DNA of 32,505 nucleotides from Saccharothrix sp. NRRL B-16348 (GCF_001280085.1 NZ_LGED01000267.1:1-32505); one strand, 5' to 3'. Shown: positions 16,146 through 24,731, counted from the stretch's first letter. A program made the numbers and translations. Notes: a model not told the origin generated them from the letters alone.

Positions 16146-16172
16146 GGTCACGTTCCCGGCCACCCGTGCGTC
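16146..16172 (+). promoter_or_regulatory. ECF41-like promoter of the hydrolase-CMD operon
   Basis: GGTCACG (16146-16152), 16 bases, CGTC (16169-16172), the same elements and spacing as the sigma gene's own promoter ten bases away on the other strand. It places the transcript start near 16180, upstream of ATG 16218 and downstream of the in-frame ATG at 16173. Confidence 0.7.
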
Positions 16173-16217
16173 ATGCCCGCGACGACTCGCCGGCACGACG
16201 ATCGGAGCGGCACGAAG

Positions 16218-17378
16218 ATGAAGAACATCGAGGTCAACGGCACGGTAGCCGAGCGGTTCGAGGCGGTGCGCGAGGAATTCGCCCAAGCGGTCGACCCCGG
16301 AGCCGGCGCCCAGTTGGCCGTCTACGCGCACGGCCGCTTGGTGGTCGACCTGTGGTCCGGCGACGACGTGACCGGCGAGACCCTGACCGGCGTCTACTCC
16401 GCGACCAAGGGCGCCGCGACGGTGGCGGTGGCGCTGCTGGTGCAGGACGGCGCGCTGGAGCTGGACCAGCCGGTCGCGCGCCACTGGCCGGAGTTCGCCG
16501 CGGCGGGCAAGGAGCGGATCACGCTGCGGGACGTGCTCACCCACCGTTCCGGCGTGATCGGCGTGGACGGCGGCCTCACCGCCGACGAGCTCGCGGACGA
16601 CGAGGTGATCGCACGGCGGCTGGCCGGGCAGCGGCCGTACTGGCGGCCGGGCTCGGCCCACGGCTACGGCGGGTTCGTGGCGTTCGCGATCGTGGGCGAG
16701 GTCGTCCGCCGGGCCACCGGCCGGTCGCTCCAGGCCCACTTCGAGGAACGGGTGCGGGCGCCGCACGGGCTGGACCTGCACCTCGGGCTGCCGGAGGCCC
16801 TGGAGGACCGGTACCGGGAGGTGCGGCCCGGGTCGGCGAGCCCGGAGGAGCTGGCCGCGTTCTGGGCGGACGTGCCGGGGCCGCACAGCATCACCGGCGT
16901 CGGCTACGGCCTGAACTCCAGCCCGCCGTTGGACCAGGTGGCCTTCCTCAACACCCGGCGGGTGCGCGCGCTCGGCCAGGCCTCCGCCGGCGGCGTCGGC
17001 AACGCCCGCGCGCTGGCCGGGCTGTACGCGGCGGCGGTGTTCGGGCTGGACGGTCGGGCCCCGTTGCTCGAGCCCGACACCGTGGGCGAGTTCGCGATGC
17101 TCCACTCCACCGGTCGCGACCTCGTCACCGGCGACGCGGGCCAGTACGCGCTGGGGTTCCAGGCCAAGGGGCTGCGCTACCCGTTCCTGAGCGCGAACGC
17201 GTTCGGCCACAACGGTTCCGCGGGCGCGGAGTCGTTCGCCGACCCCCTCGCCGGCATCGCCTTCGGCTACACCCGCCGCCGCTTCTCGTTCAACTGGTCC
17301 TACCCCGAACACGACCGGCTGGCCGCCGCCGTCCACCGCGCGGTCACGTCCATGGCCCGCCAAGCGTCAACGCGGTGA
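16218..17378 (+). CDS. Serine hydrolase, class C beta-lactamase/esterase fold
   Basis: A 386-residue cytoplasmic serine hydrolase of the beta-lactamase family (EstB/class C-like). The nucleophile motif is S61-A-T-K64 in YSATKGAATVAVALL. The Tyr motif is at HGYGG (Tyr150), and the third box is FGHNGSAG near the C-terminus in place of KTG. There is no signal peptide, so it is more likely an esterase or amidase than a peptidoglycan enzyme. ATG 16218 has GGAG ten bases upstream and lies beyond the predicted ECF41 promoter; the earlier in-frame ATG at 16173 would be inside or before the transcript start. It is the first gene of the divergent operon controlled by the sigma factor, 32 bases ahead of the CMD-like gene. 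Confidence 0.9.
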   Translation: MKNIEVNGTVAERFEAVREEFAQAVDPGAGAQLAVYAHGRLVVDLWSGDDVTGETLTGVYSATKGAATVAVALLVQDGALELDQPVARHWPEFAAAGKERITLRDVLTHRSGVIGVDGGLTADELADDEVIARRLAGQRPYWRPGSAHGYGGFVAFAIVGEVVRRATGRSLQAHFEERVRAPHGLDLHLGLPEALEDRYREVRPGSASPEELAAFWADVPGPHSITGVGYGLNSSPPLDQVAFLNTRRVRALGQASAGGVGNARALAGLYAAAVFGLDGRAPLLEPDTVGEFAMLHSTGRDLVTGDAGQYALGFQAKGLRYPFLSANAFGHNGSAGAESFADPLAGIAFGYTRRRFSFNWSYPEHDRLAAAVHRAVTSMARQASTR

Positions 17379-17410
17379 ACACCACGAAATCCGGAAAGGA
17401 CAGGTCCACC

Positions 17411-17905
17411 ATGACCGCCACGCAGGACACCCTCCAGTCGCGTCTGCCCAACCCCGCCGTGCTCATCCCCGAGCTGGCGCAGATCGGCGGAACGCTGTTC
17501 CAGGCCGTCGGCAACGGCACGGTCCCGCAGACCACCGTCAGCCTGGTGCAGCTGCGCGCCGGGCAGCTCGTCGGCAACACCTACCTGACCACGTTGCACA
17601 CCGGCAACCTCCGCAAGGCGGGCGAGGCGGAGGAGCGCATCACCGCCGTCGTGTCCTGGCAGGACGCGCCGCACTTCACCGCCGCCGAACGTGCCGCGCT
17701 GGCCCTCGTCGAGGCCGTGCTCACCCCCAACCCGCACGGTGAGCGCGTCTCCGACGAGCTGTACGCCGAGGCGTCCGCCCACTACGACGACAAGGCGCTC
17801 GCCACGCTCACGCTGGCGATCGGCCAGGTCTGCCTCTTCATCCCCCTCGCCCTCATCGGCAAGCCGCTCCCCGGTGTCGCACCCGCGGAGCAGTGGCGGG
17901 CCTGA
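17411..17905 (+). CDS. Carboxymuconolactone decarboxylase-family protein lacking the CxxC pair
   Basis: A 164-residue all-helical protein of the CMD/AhpD family. It aligns well with ECF41-associated members: LVQLRAGQLVGNTYLTTLHT, RKAGEAEERITAVVSWQDAPHFTAAERAALALVEAV and HYDDKALATLTLAIGQV. The active-site segment normally reads GCxxCxxxH. Here it is G55-N-T-Y-L-T-T-L-H63, so both cysteines are gone while the His remains. AhpD-type peroxidase activity is therefore unlikely; binding or a His-based reaction is possible. The protein contains one Cys elsewhere (IGQVCLF). The start ATG 17411 follows GGAAAGGACAGG. It lies downstream of the hydrolase in the predicted ECF41 operon, matching the known linkage of ECF41 sigma genes with CMD-family genes. 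Confidence 0.88.
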   Translation: MTATQDTLQSRLPNPAVLIPELAQIGGTLFQAVGNGTVPQTTVSLVQLRAGQLVGNTYLTTLHTGNLRKAGEAEERITAVVSWQDAPHFTAAERAALALVEAVLTPNPHGERVSDELYAEASAHYDDKALATLTLAIGQVCLFIPLALIGKPLPGVAPAEQWRA

Positions 17906-17914
17906 GCCCGCCGG

Positions 17915-17947
17915 GCGGTGGGGCGTCCGGTCGGGACGCCCCACCGC
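17915..17947. terminator. 14-bp terminator hairpin
   Basis: GCGGTGGGGCGTCC (17915-17928) and its exact reverse complement (17934-17947) surround a five-base loop. It sits between the CMD-like gene and the convergent serine hydrolase, 17 bases before the latter's stop codon, and probably ends both transcripts. Confidence 0.85.
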
Positions 17948-17964
17948 GTCAGCCGTTCACCTCA

Positions 17965-19074
17965 TCAGCAGAACACCTCGTTCAGCAGCTCGTCGAAACC
18001 CTCGATCTGGCCGGGGTCCGGAGCGCTGGTCAGCGACGCCGTCAGCCGGGTCTTCGTGTCCGCCGTGCTGACCATCAGGCTGCTGTAGCCCGGGATGCTG
18101 CCGCCGTGGCCCCAGACCGCCACGCCGCACTCCAGCACGGTCTTCTCGATGCCCAACGCGTAGTCGCCGGCGATCGGCAGCGTCGAGGTCAGCTCCCGCT
18201 GCTGCGCCGGGCGGAGCAGGCGCCCGTCCAGCAGCGCGTCCACGAACCGGTCGAGGTCGGCCGTCGTGGAGATCATCTCGCCCGCCGCGTACGCCACCGA
18301 GGGGTTGAACTCGGTGATGTCGACGACCTGCCCGCCGGCCCGGAGGTAACCGTGCGCGTGTGGACCGGGGATGGCGGTGCGGGTGCCCGGCACGGACGTC
18401 GCCCGCAGGCCGAGCGGGCGCAGGACGCGCTGCGTCACCGCCGCCTCGTAGGGCCGGCCGGTGATCTTCTCCACCAGCATCCCGAGGACGACGTAGTTGG
18501 TGTTCGAGTACCGCCAGCCGGCGCCGGGCTGGAAGTCCAGCGGCCGTGCCGTCGACAGGGCGAGCAGCTCCGCGGGCGTCCACGTCTTGTACCGGAACTC
18601 CAGCACGCCGTCCGCACCCGGCGGCAGCGCGGCCGTGTAGTTGTAGAGCCCGCTGGTGTGCTGCAGCAGGTGCCGCACGGTGATCCGGTCGCCGTCCGGC
18701 AGCAGGCCCGGCAGGTACCGGTGCACCGGCGCGTCCAGCTCCACCTCGCCCTCGCCGACCAGTTGGAGCACGACGGTCGAGACGAACGTCTTGGTGATGC
18801 TGCCGACCCGGAACCGGCCGTCGGTCGGCACCGGACGCGGCGAGTCGACCTCCGCCGTGCCGGCGCGGGCGGTGAACTCGTGCCGCCCGTCGCTGACGCG
18901 GACCTGGACGCCCTGACCCCCGGTGCGCGCCATCGCGTCCAACGCCCGCTGCACGACTTGCCGGTCGATGCGGCCGGCGTGGTCGGCCGACGGCTCGGCC
19001 ACCGCCGTCCCGCCGATGCCCACGGCCGCCAGCGCCACGACGGCGGTCAAGGCGATACCCCTCTTGCCCGTCAA
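17965..19074 (-). CDS. Secreted serine hydrolase / D-Ala-D-Ala carboxypeptidase-like
   Basis: A 369-residue secreted enzyme of the beta-lactamase/penicillin-binding fold. A signal peptide (GIALTAVVALAAVGIGGTAVA) is cleaved near residue 26. Catalytic motifs are S92-I-T-K95, Y189-S-N191 within GWRYSNTNYVVLGMLVE, and HGG in WGHGGSIPGYSS. This is the pattern of R61-type DD-carboxypeptidases and related esterases. Two Cys (CGVAVW and the final FC) may pair. The start is a TTG supported by GGGAGGG four bases upstream; no better start is in frame. It shares a 263-base intergenic region with the divergent chitinase gene. Role could be cell-wall maturation or D-amino peptide hydrolysis. Confidence 0.9.
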   Translation of the reverse strand: MTGKRGIALTAVVALAAVGIGGTAVAEPSADHAGRIDRQVVQRALDAMARTGGQGVQVRVSDGRHEFTARAGTAEVDSPRPVPTDGRFRVGSITKTFVSTVVLQLVGEGEVELDAPVHRYLPGLLPDGDRITVRHLLQHTSGLYNYTAALPPGADGVLEFRYKTWTPAELLALSTARPLDFQPGAGWRYSNTNYVVLGMLVEKITGRPYEAAVTQRVLRPLGLRATSVPGTRTAIPGPHAHGYLRAGGQVVDITEFNPSVAYAAGEMISTTADLDRFVDALLDGRLLRPAQQRELTSTLPIAGDYALGIEKTVLECGVAVWGHGGSIPGYSSLMVSTADTKTRLTASLTSAPDPGQIEGFDELLNEVFC

Positions 19075-19207
19075 CGTGCCCTCCCTCTGTCACGTCGAGA
19101 CCCCCTCGACAGGTCCGAGTCTGTTCCTCCGGCGGCGTTCCCACGTCGGACCCTGGTCTGGGAGGGCATCAGACTTTAGGCTCGTCCACCCTTAGTGGTC
19201 GGCCGGC

Positions 19208-19225
19208 TTCGGAACCGGTTCCGAA
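19208..19225. promoter_or_regulatory. 18-bp perfect palindrome
   Basis: TTCGGAACCGGTTCCGAA is a perfect 18-bp inverted repeat between the secreted hydrolase and chitinase genes. Its length and symmetry fit a LacI-, ROK- or TetR-type operator. It is distinct from the DasR-like boxes downstream. The binding protein is unknown. Confidence 0.6.
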
Positions 19226-19256
19226 CGGTTCTGCGCTACTCCGTTCGAGTGACGAC

Positions 19257-19299
19257 AATGGTCTAGACCTTGACCGTGAAGTGGTCTGAACCACATGGT
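19257..19299 (+). promoter_or_regulatory. Chitinase promoter with two DasR-like boxes
   Basis: TGGTCTAGACCT (19259-19270) and TGGTCTGAACCA (19282-19293) are 12-bp boxes 23 bp apart that match the core of DasR responsive elements (TGGTCTAGACCA). TTGACC (19270-19275), 18 bases and CATGGT (19294-19299) form a promoter overlapped by both boxes, the arrangement known for Streptomyces chitinase genes. This implies repression relieved by amino-sugar phosphates. Confidence 0.8.
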
Positions 19300-19337
19300 G
19301 ACGTCAACCCTGCACTCCTTTCCTGACAAGGAGCACG

Positions 19338-20963
<1,626 letters not shown>

Positions 20964-20981
20964 CCCCTGCACCACCCGAAC

Positions 20982-21012
20982 GGGCCCTGCGGGCGTCTCC
21001 CCCGCAGGGCCC
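20982..21012 (+). terminator. 12-bp terminator after the chitinase gene
   Basis: GGGCCCTGCGGG (20982-20993) and its exact reverse complement (21001-21012) enclose a seven-base loop, followed by TTC. It lies 18 bases after the chitinase stop and before a 22-bp repeat array. Confidence 0.88.
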
Positions 21013-21021
21013 TTCGCCGTC

Positions 21022-21125
21022 CTGAACGTCGAACTATCGCGCGTGTCCTACGTTCAGAACGCGCGTGTCGAACCTTCAGAACGCGCGTGTCCTACGTTCA
21101 GGTCACGCGAGTTCAACGCTCAGGT
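21022..21125 (+). repeat. 22-bp-period array B after the chitinase gene
   Basis: GTGTC at 21043 (CTAC type), 21065 (GAAC type) and 21087 (CTAC type), then GAGTTCAAC at 21109, an exact 22-bp period. A weaker, shifted copy stands near 21024. Units read in the direction of the chitinase gene, with the GAGTTC unit most distal. The array abuts the stop codon of the convergent dehydratase gene. Confidence 0.9.
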
Positions 21126-22108
21126 CACCTGCTCCACGCGGTCTCGGTGACCGGGCTGCGGTCGCGCAGGGGCTCCCACCAGGCACGATTGCCGGCGTAC
21201 CAGCGGATCGTGTCGCGGATCCCCTCGGCGAACGGCACCCGCGGCTCCCAGCCGAGCTCACGCCGGATCTTGGCCGAGTCGAGCAGGTACCGCCGGTCGT
21301 GCCCCGGGCGGTCCGGCACGGTGGTCTTCCGCGACGCCGGCAGGCCCAGCTCGTCCAGCACCAGGTCCGCGATCTCCTCGACGCTCGCCTCCACCCCCGT
21401 GCCGACGTGGTACGTCTCGCCGACCCGCCCGTGCAGCAGCACGGCCTCGATCGCCCGGCAGTGGTCGAGCACGTGGATCCACTCGCGGCGGTTGTCCTTC
21501 GACGCGTAGACCGGCAGCTCACCACCGTCCAACGCCCGCGTGGTGAACAGCGGCAGCACCTTCTCCGGGAACTGGTTCGGGCCGTAGTTGTTCGCGCAGT
21601 TGGTGATCGTCACCGGCAGCCCGAACGTCTCTGAGTACGCCCGCACCGCGTGGTCGGCACCGGCCTTGCTCGCGTTGTACGGCGTCCGCGGCCGGTACGG
21701 CGACTCCTCGGTGAACGCCGTCGGCGCGTCCAGCGCCAGGTCCCCGTACACCTCGCACGTCGAGATGTGGTGGAACCGCCGCACGCCCGCCTGCCGTGCC
21801 GCTTCCAGCAACGCCTGCGTGCCCAGCACGTTGGTGCGGAAGAACCGGGTCGGGTCCAGCACGGCCAGGCTGTTGTGCGACTCGGCGGCGAAGTTCACCA
21901 CCACGTCGATCCCGGTCAGGTCGGCCGAGGCGATGTCGGCCTCCACGAACGTGATCCGGTCCCGCACGTCGTCGAGGTTGGTCAAGGTGCCGGCGTAGGT
22001 CAGCGCGTCCAACGCCACCACGCGGTCCTCGGGGTGCTCCCGCACCCAGTGCCGCGTGAAGTGCGACCCGATGAACCCCGCCGCGCCGGTCACGAGAACT
22101 GAAGTCAT
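21125..22108 (-). CDS. Sugar-nucleotide dehydratase (RfbB/TunA-like), Thr-Cys-Glu variant
   Basis: A 327-residue extended short-chain dehydrogenase. The Rossmann motif GAAGFIG (residues 8-14) is followed by LDALTYAGTLTNL, AAESHNSLAVLDP and the Y144-N-A-S-K148 catalytic pair, with NNYGPNQFPEKVLPLF and NRREWIHV further on. It matches dTDP-glucose 4,6-dehydratases closely. However, the active-site Asp-Glu pair is replaced: residues 117-119 read Thr-Cys-Glu, and the usual SHVDRSI is SHNSLAV. As I recall, the UDP-GlcNAc 5,6-dehydratase TunA of tunicamycin synthesis has a Cys-Glu pair, so an exo-glycal-forming or otherwise altered reaction is possible. No other deoxysugar or glycosyltransferase genes are near. 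The gene stands alone between 22-bp arrays in inverted orientation. Confidence 0.85.
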   Translation of the reverse strand: MTSVLVTGAAGFIGSHFTRHWVREHPEDRVVALDALTYAGTLTNLDDVRDRITFVEADIASADLTGIDVVVNFAAESHNSLAVLDPTRFFRTNVLGTQALLEAARQAGVRRFHHISTCEVYGDLALDAPTAFTEESPYRPRTPYNASKAGADHAVRAYSETFGLPVTITNCANNYGPNQFPEKVLPLFTTRALDGGELPVYASKDNRREWIHVLDHCRAIEAVLLHGRVGETYHVGTGVEASVEEIADLVLDELGLPASRKTTVPDRPGHDRRYLLDSAKIRRELGWEPRVPFAEGIRDTIRWYAGNRAWWEPLRDRSPVTETAWSR

Positions 22109-22125
22109 ATCGCACGCTACCGGCG

Positions 22126-22245
22126 TTCAGGACGTCCTGAGCGTTGAACTCGGGGTACGCGAACGTAGGACACGCGCGACCTGAACGTAGGACACGCGCG
22201 TTCTGGACGTAGGACACGCGGGACGTGAGGGTTCGACACGCGGGT
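22126..22245 (-). repeat. 22-bp-period array C after the DUF3558 gene
   Basis: On the minus strand, starting just after the lipoprotein stop, the units are GTGTCGAAC, then three GTGTCCTAC, then a distal GAGTTCAAC, each 22 bp apart. A perfect 14-bp palindrome TCAGGACGTCCTGA closes the array at about 22127-22140. Direction and unit order are the same as in the other arrays. It also separates the lipoprotein gene from the start of the downstream dehydratase gene. Confidence 0.9.
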
Positions 22246-22248
22246 GGG

Positions 22249-22803
22249 TCAGGTGGTGCGGAGGTTGCGCAGGATGGCTGAAGCGATCCGCTCGGCGACC
22301 GGGCACGGGTCGGCCAAGTCCGGGCCTTCGGGGAGGGCGGTGTCGACCTTCACCAGCAGCTCGTCGGTCACCCCGACCGACAGCGTGCACGCGCCCTCGG
22401 ACCGCAGGTCGACGCTCGACGCGAACACCGCCGGATAGCCCTCGACCTCGACCACGTCGTGGTACGCGTGGTTGGCGCGGTTGCCCAGGATGACCTCGAT
22501 GCCACCGCCGTCGAGCGTCGGCAGGCCCACGGTGATCAGGTTCCCCTCGTACCCCGCCACCGGCCACATGCAGTGCGCGCCGTAGCCGACGTCGCTGATC
22601 GACTTGCCGGGCGACAGGCCGAGCCCGGCCTCCTGGTCCGCCGTCAGCCCGGTGCACGGCGCCTTCCGCACCCCGTCCACCGGCGGCGGCGAAGTGGTCG
22701 AGGCGCTGGTCGAAGGCGGCGCGGTGTCCGCGGAGGTGCCGGGCGAGCAGGCCGCCAGCGCGACGGCGACCAGGACGAGCGCGAACGGGGTGGAGCGGCG
22801 CAT
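22249..22803 (-). CDS. DUF3558-type lipoprotein
   Basis: A 184-residue lipoprotein: basic MRRSTPF, hydrophobic VLVAVALAA, then the lipobox with Cys (LAAC), a low-complexity Ser/Thr/Pro linker and a DUF3558-like globular domain. The domain shows KAPCTGLTADQEAGLGL, GAHCMW and the final DPCPVAERIASAIL, with three conserved Cys plus one in EGACTLSV, probably two disulphides. Such proteins are common, exported and of unknown function in Pseudonocardiales and mycobacteria. The ATG at 22803 is preferred over one 15 bases upstream because GGGAG lies eight bases before it. It is 73 bases downstream of the M14 peptidase? No: the peptidase ends at 22877 in the same direction, so this gene follows it, after a terminator-like hairpin. 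Confidence 0.85.
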   Translation of the reverse strand: MRRSTPFALVLVAVALAACSPGTSADTAPPSTSASTTSPPPVDGVRKAPCTGLTADQEAGLGLSPGKSISDVGYGAHCMWPVAGYEGNLITVGLPTLDGGGIEVILGNRANHAYHDVVEVEGYPAVFASSVDLRSEGACTLSVGVTDELLVKVDTALPEGPDLADPCPVAERIASAILRNLRTT

Positions 22804-22835
22804 TCGGTGTTCTCCCATTGCGGATCTACCTGCGA

Positions 22836-22865
22836 GGGGCCCGCGTGCCGAAGCGCGCGGGCCCC
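22836..22865 (-). terminator. Terminator hairpin after the M14 peptidase gene
   Basis: GGGGCCCGCG (22836-22845) and its exact complement (22856-22865) form a 10-bp GC stem over a ten-base loop. It lies directly past the carboxypeptidase stop and before the lipoprotein start on the same strand. Confidence 0.75.
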
Positions 22866-22876
22866 CGACAACACGA

Positions 22877-24646
22877 CTAGACCGTCAAGCTCCACGAGTT
22901 GATGTAGCCCGTGTCAGCCGAGTACACGTCCTGCACGCGGAGCTGCCACGCGCCGTTGCGCGCCTCGGTAGAGACGTTCGCAGTGTACGTGGTGTCGATG
23001 TTGTCGCCCGAGTCGTTGTTCGACGCCTTCAGGCGGTACGCCGTGCCGTCCGGCGCGACGAGGTCGATCACCAGGTCACCGCGGTACGTGTGCACGATGT
23101 GCACCTCCACCTGCGAAGACGCCGAAGCGGTCCCCTCGCAGCCGGCGATGGTGATCGTGCTGGTGACCGCCGCGCCGTTGTCCGGGATGGCCACGTCGGC
23201 GTCGTTCGTCGACTTGGCGCACCCGACCGGCGGGTTGCCGCCGCCGCCGTACGGGTTGGCCGCCTTCTTCGCCGCGTACATCAGCATCGGCTTCGTCTTC
23301 GGCCAGAACGTCGACGCCTGGCACGAGAACGCCGGGAAGAACCCGGAGCACGTGCCCGACGACGGCCCGATCTCCCACACGAACGACGCCACGCCCAGGT
23401 CGTCGTACACCCAGTCGTCCGTCGCGCCGGCCGCGTTGTAGAGCACCTCGCCCGGCTGCCCGTACTGCCACCCGCCGGCCAGCGACGCCATGTCCCGCGC
23501 CATCCCGCGCATCGCCGCGTCGTTGCCCGTCTTGTACTGGGTCGTCCAGCCCCACGGGAACAGCACCAGGTTCGAGTAGCTGTGCATGGAGATCACGACG
23601 CCGGTCGTGTCGGCGGGCGCGGCGTCGGTGGTGCCGGTGCCCCGGCGGTCGCGGTAGAGGTTGCGCCACAGCGCCTGCAACGACCGCGTCTCCACCTCGG
23701 AGTTCGCCGACGGCCCCTTGTACGTCTGGTCGCACGGGTTGGACGACGTGCCCGCGCCGCCCCAGTGCGAGTCGGTGTTGCGGTTGAGGTCGATGCCGAT
23801 CTGCGACGACGACGTGCCGGAGCAGTTCGACCCGTTCGTGGTGTTGGCGTTCTTGCGCTGGTAGCGCGGCGAGTTGCCGCCCTGCTGCACGATGTTCACG
23901 CCGTCCGGGTTGGCGATCGGCACGACCCACACCTCGGTGGTGTCGAGCAGCGCGGTCACCTCGGCGTCGACGCCGTAACCGGCGGTCAGGTGGTCGATCC
24001 ACTTCCACGCGGTGTCACCGGTGGTGAGCTCGCGGGCGTGCAGCTGGCCCATCACGAAGAACCGGGGCTTCGGCGCGGCCGGGTTCAGCGCGCAGTCGCC
24101 CGCGTTCTTCTTGGTGATGCAGATGGCACGCAGGTCGTAGCCGCCCGCGCCCTGGGTCTTGCGCCACGAGTCGCCGTAGTCGACCAGCGTCGTCAGCGCG
24201 GGGTACTGCTGCCCGACCAGGTCGAGGTGCGACCAGTGCGCGTTGATCGTGCGGTAGCCGCCGTAGTAGGTCTCGTTGATGTCGGCGGCGTCGAACGTCG
24301 GCGACTGCGACTTCTTCGCGGGCGGCTGCCACTCGGGCGCGGGCAGCACCTCGTCGATGACGGCGGTGAAACCGGCCTGCTTGAGGCCGGCGCCGGTGCT
24401 CGCGTCACCGAGCACGAACAGGTAGTCGCCGTCGCGGTCCTCCAGCACGTCGAAGCCGCGCCCGAGCAGGTTCTGGGCGGCGGCGCCGAGCGGCGCGTGG
24501 ACCTTGTAGACGTAGGTCGGTCCGGCTTGGACGGCGGCGACCTCGGGTGCGGGGCCGGCGGTTCCGGGGGTGCCCCCGGTGACCACCGCCGCCGCCGCGA
24601 CACCGGCTATGGCCAGCGTCAGCAGTGAACGTCTGGTCGACTTCAC
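22877..24646 (-). CDS. Secreted M14 zinc carboxypeptidase with C-terminal P domain
   Basis: A 589-residue secreted peptidase. The N-terminus MKSTRRSLLTLA has a twin Arg, so Tat export is possible; otherwise it is an ordinary signal peptide (1-30). A propeptide-like section follows (about 40-115). The M14 domain carries the zinc ligands H203 and E206 (LHARE) and H355 (SMHSYSN), with Arg289 in GIDLNRN and catalytic Glu425 in FVWEIG. After the GGGGNPP spacer (about 455) comes a proprotein-convertase P domain (about 470-589) with HTYRGDLVIDLVAPDGT and the typical NGAWQLRVQD ending WSLTV. It removes C-terminal residues from extracellular peptides. The GTG start follows a strong AGGAGGA. It precedes the DUF3558 lipoprotein gene. 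Confidence 0.94.
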   Translation of the reverse strand: MKSTRRSLLTLAIAGVAAAAVVTGGTPGTAGPAPEVAAVQAGPTYVYKVHAPLGAAAQNLLGRGFDVLEDRDGDYLFVLGDASTGAGLKQAGFTAVIDEVLPAPEWQPPAKKSQSPTFDAADINETYYGGYRTINAHWSHLDLVGQQYPALTTLVDYGDSWRKTQGAGGYDLRAICITKKNAGDCALNPAAPKPRFFVMGQLHARELTTGDTAWKWIDHLTAGYGVDAEVTALLDTTEVWVVPIANPDGVNIVQQGGNSPRYQRKNANTTNGSNCSGTSSSQIGIDLNRNTDSHWGGAGTSSNPCDQTYKGPSANSEVETRSLQALWRNLYRDRRGTGTTDAAPADTTGVVISMHSYSNLVLFPWGWTTQYKTGNDAAMRGMARDMASLAGGWQYGQPGEVLYNAAGATDDWVYDDLGVASFVWEIGPSSGTCSGFFPAFSCQASTFWPKTKPMLMYAAKKAANPYGGGGNPPVGCAKSTNDADVAIPDNGAAVTSTITIAGCEGTASASSQVEVHIVHTYRGDLVIDLVAPDGTAYRLKASNNDSGDNIDTTYTANVSTEARNGAWQLRVQDVYSADTGYINSWSLTV

Positions 24647-24715
24647 GGTTGTTCCTCCTAGGCAGGGTTGAGCAGGAGGATGAGGGACGGACCACCTCCT
24701 TGCACACCCGCCAAC

Positions 24716-24731
24716 CGGCCATTCCTGGCCG
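24716..24731. promoter_or_regulatory. 16-bp dyad in the M14/DUF2630 divergent region
   Basis: CGGCCA, four bases, TGGCCG forms a perfect dyad between the divergent peptidase and DUF2630 genes. It could be an operator. The rest of 24647-24799 holds the two ribosome-binding sites and nothing else recognised. Confidence 0.3.

Noticed and set aside
16173..16217. ATG 16173 as start of the serine hydrolase
   Set aside because: It lies directly behind the CGTC -10 element, before the predicted transcript start, and has no ribosome-binding site. ATG 16218 has GGAG.
21125..22108. Part of an antibiotic or deoxysugar cluster
   Set aside because: No nucleotidyltransferase, epimerase, aminotransferase, glycosyltransferase or synthase gene is in the surrounding 20 kb.
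22604..24628. Long frame opposite the M14 peptidase gene
   Set aside because: Val/Arg/Gly-rich shadow without domains. The minus strand encodes a complete peptidase with all zinc ligands.
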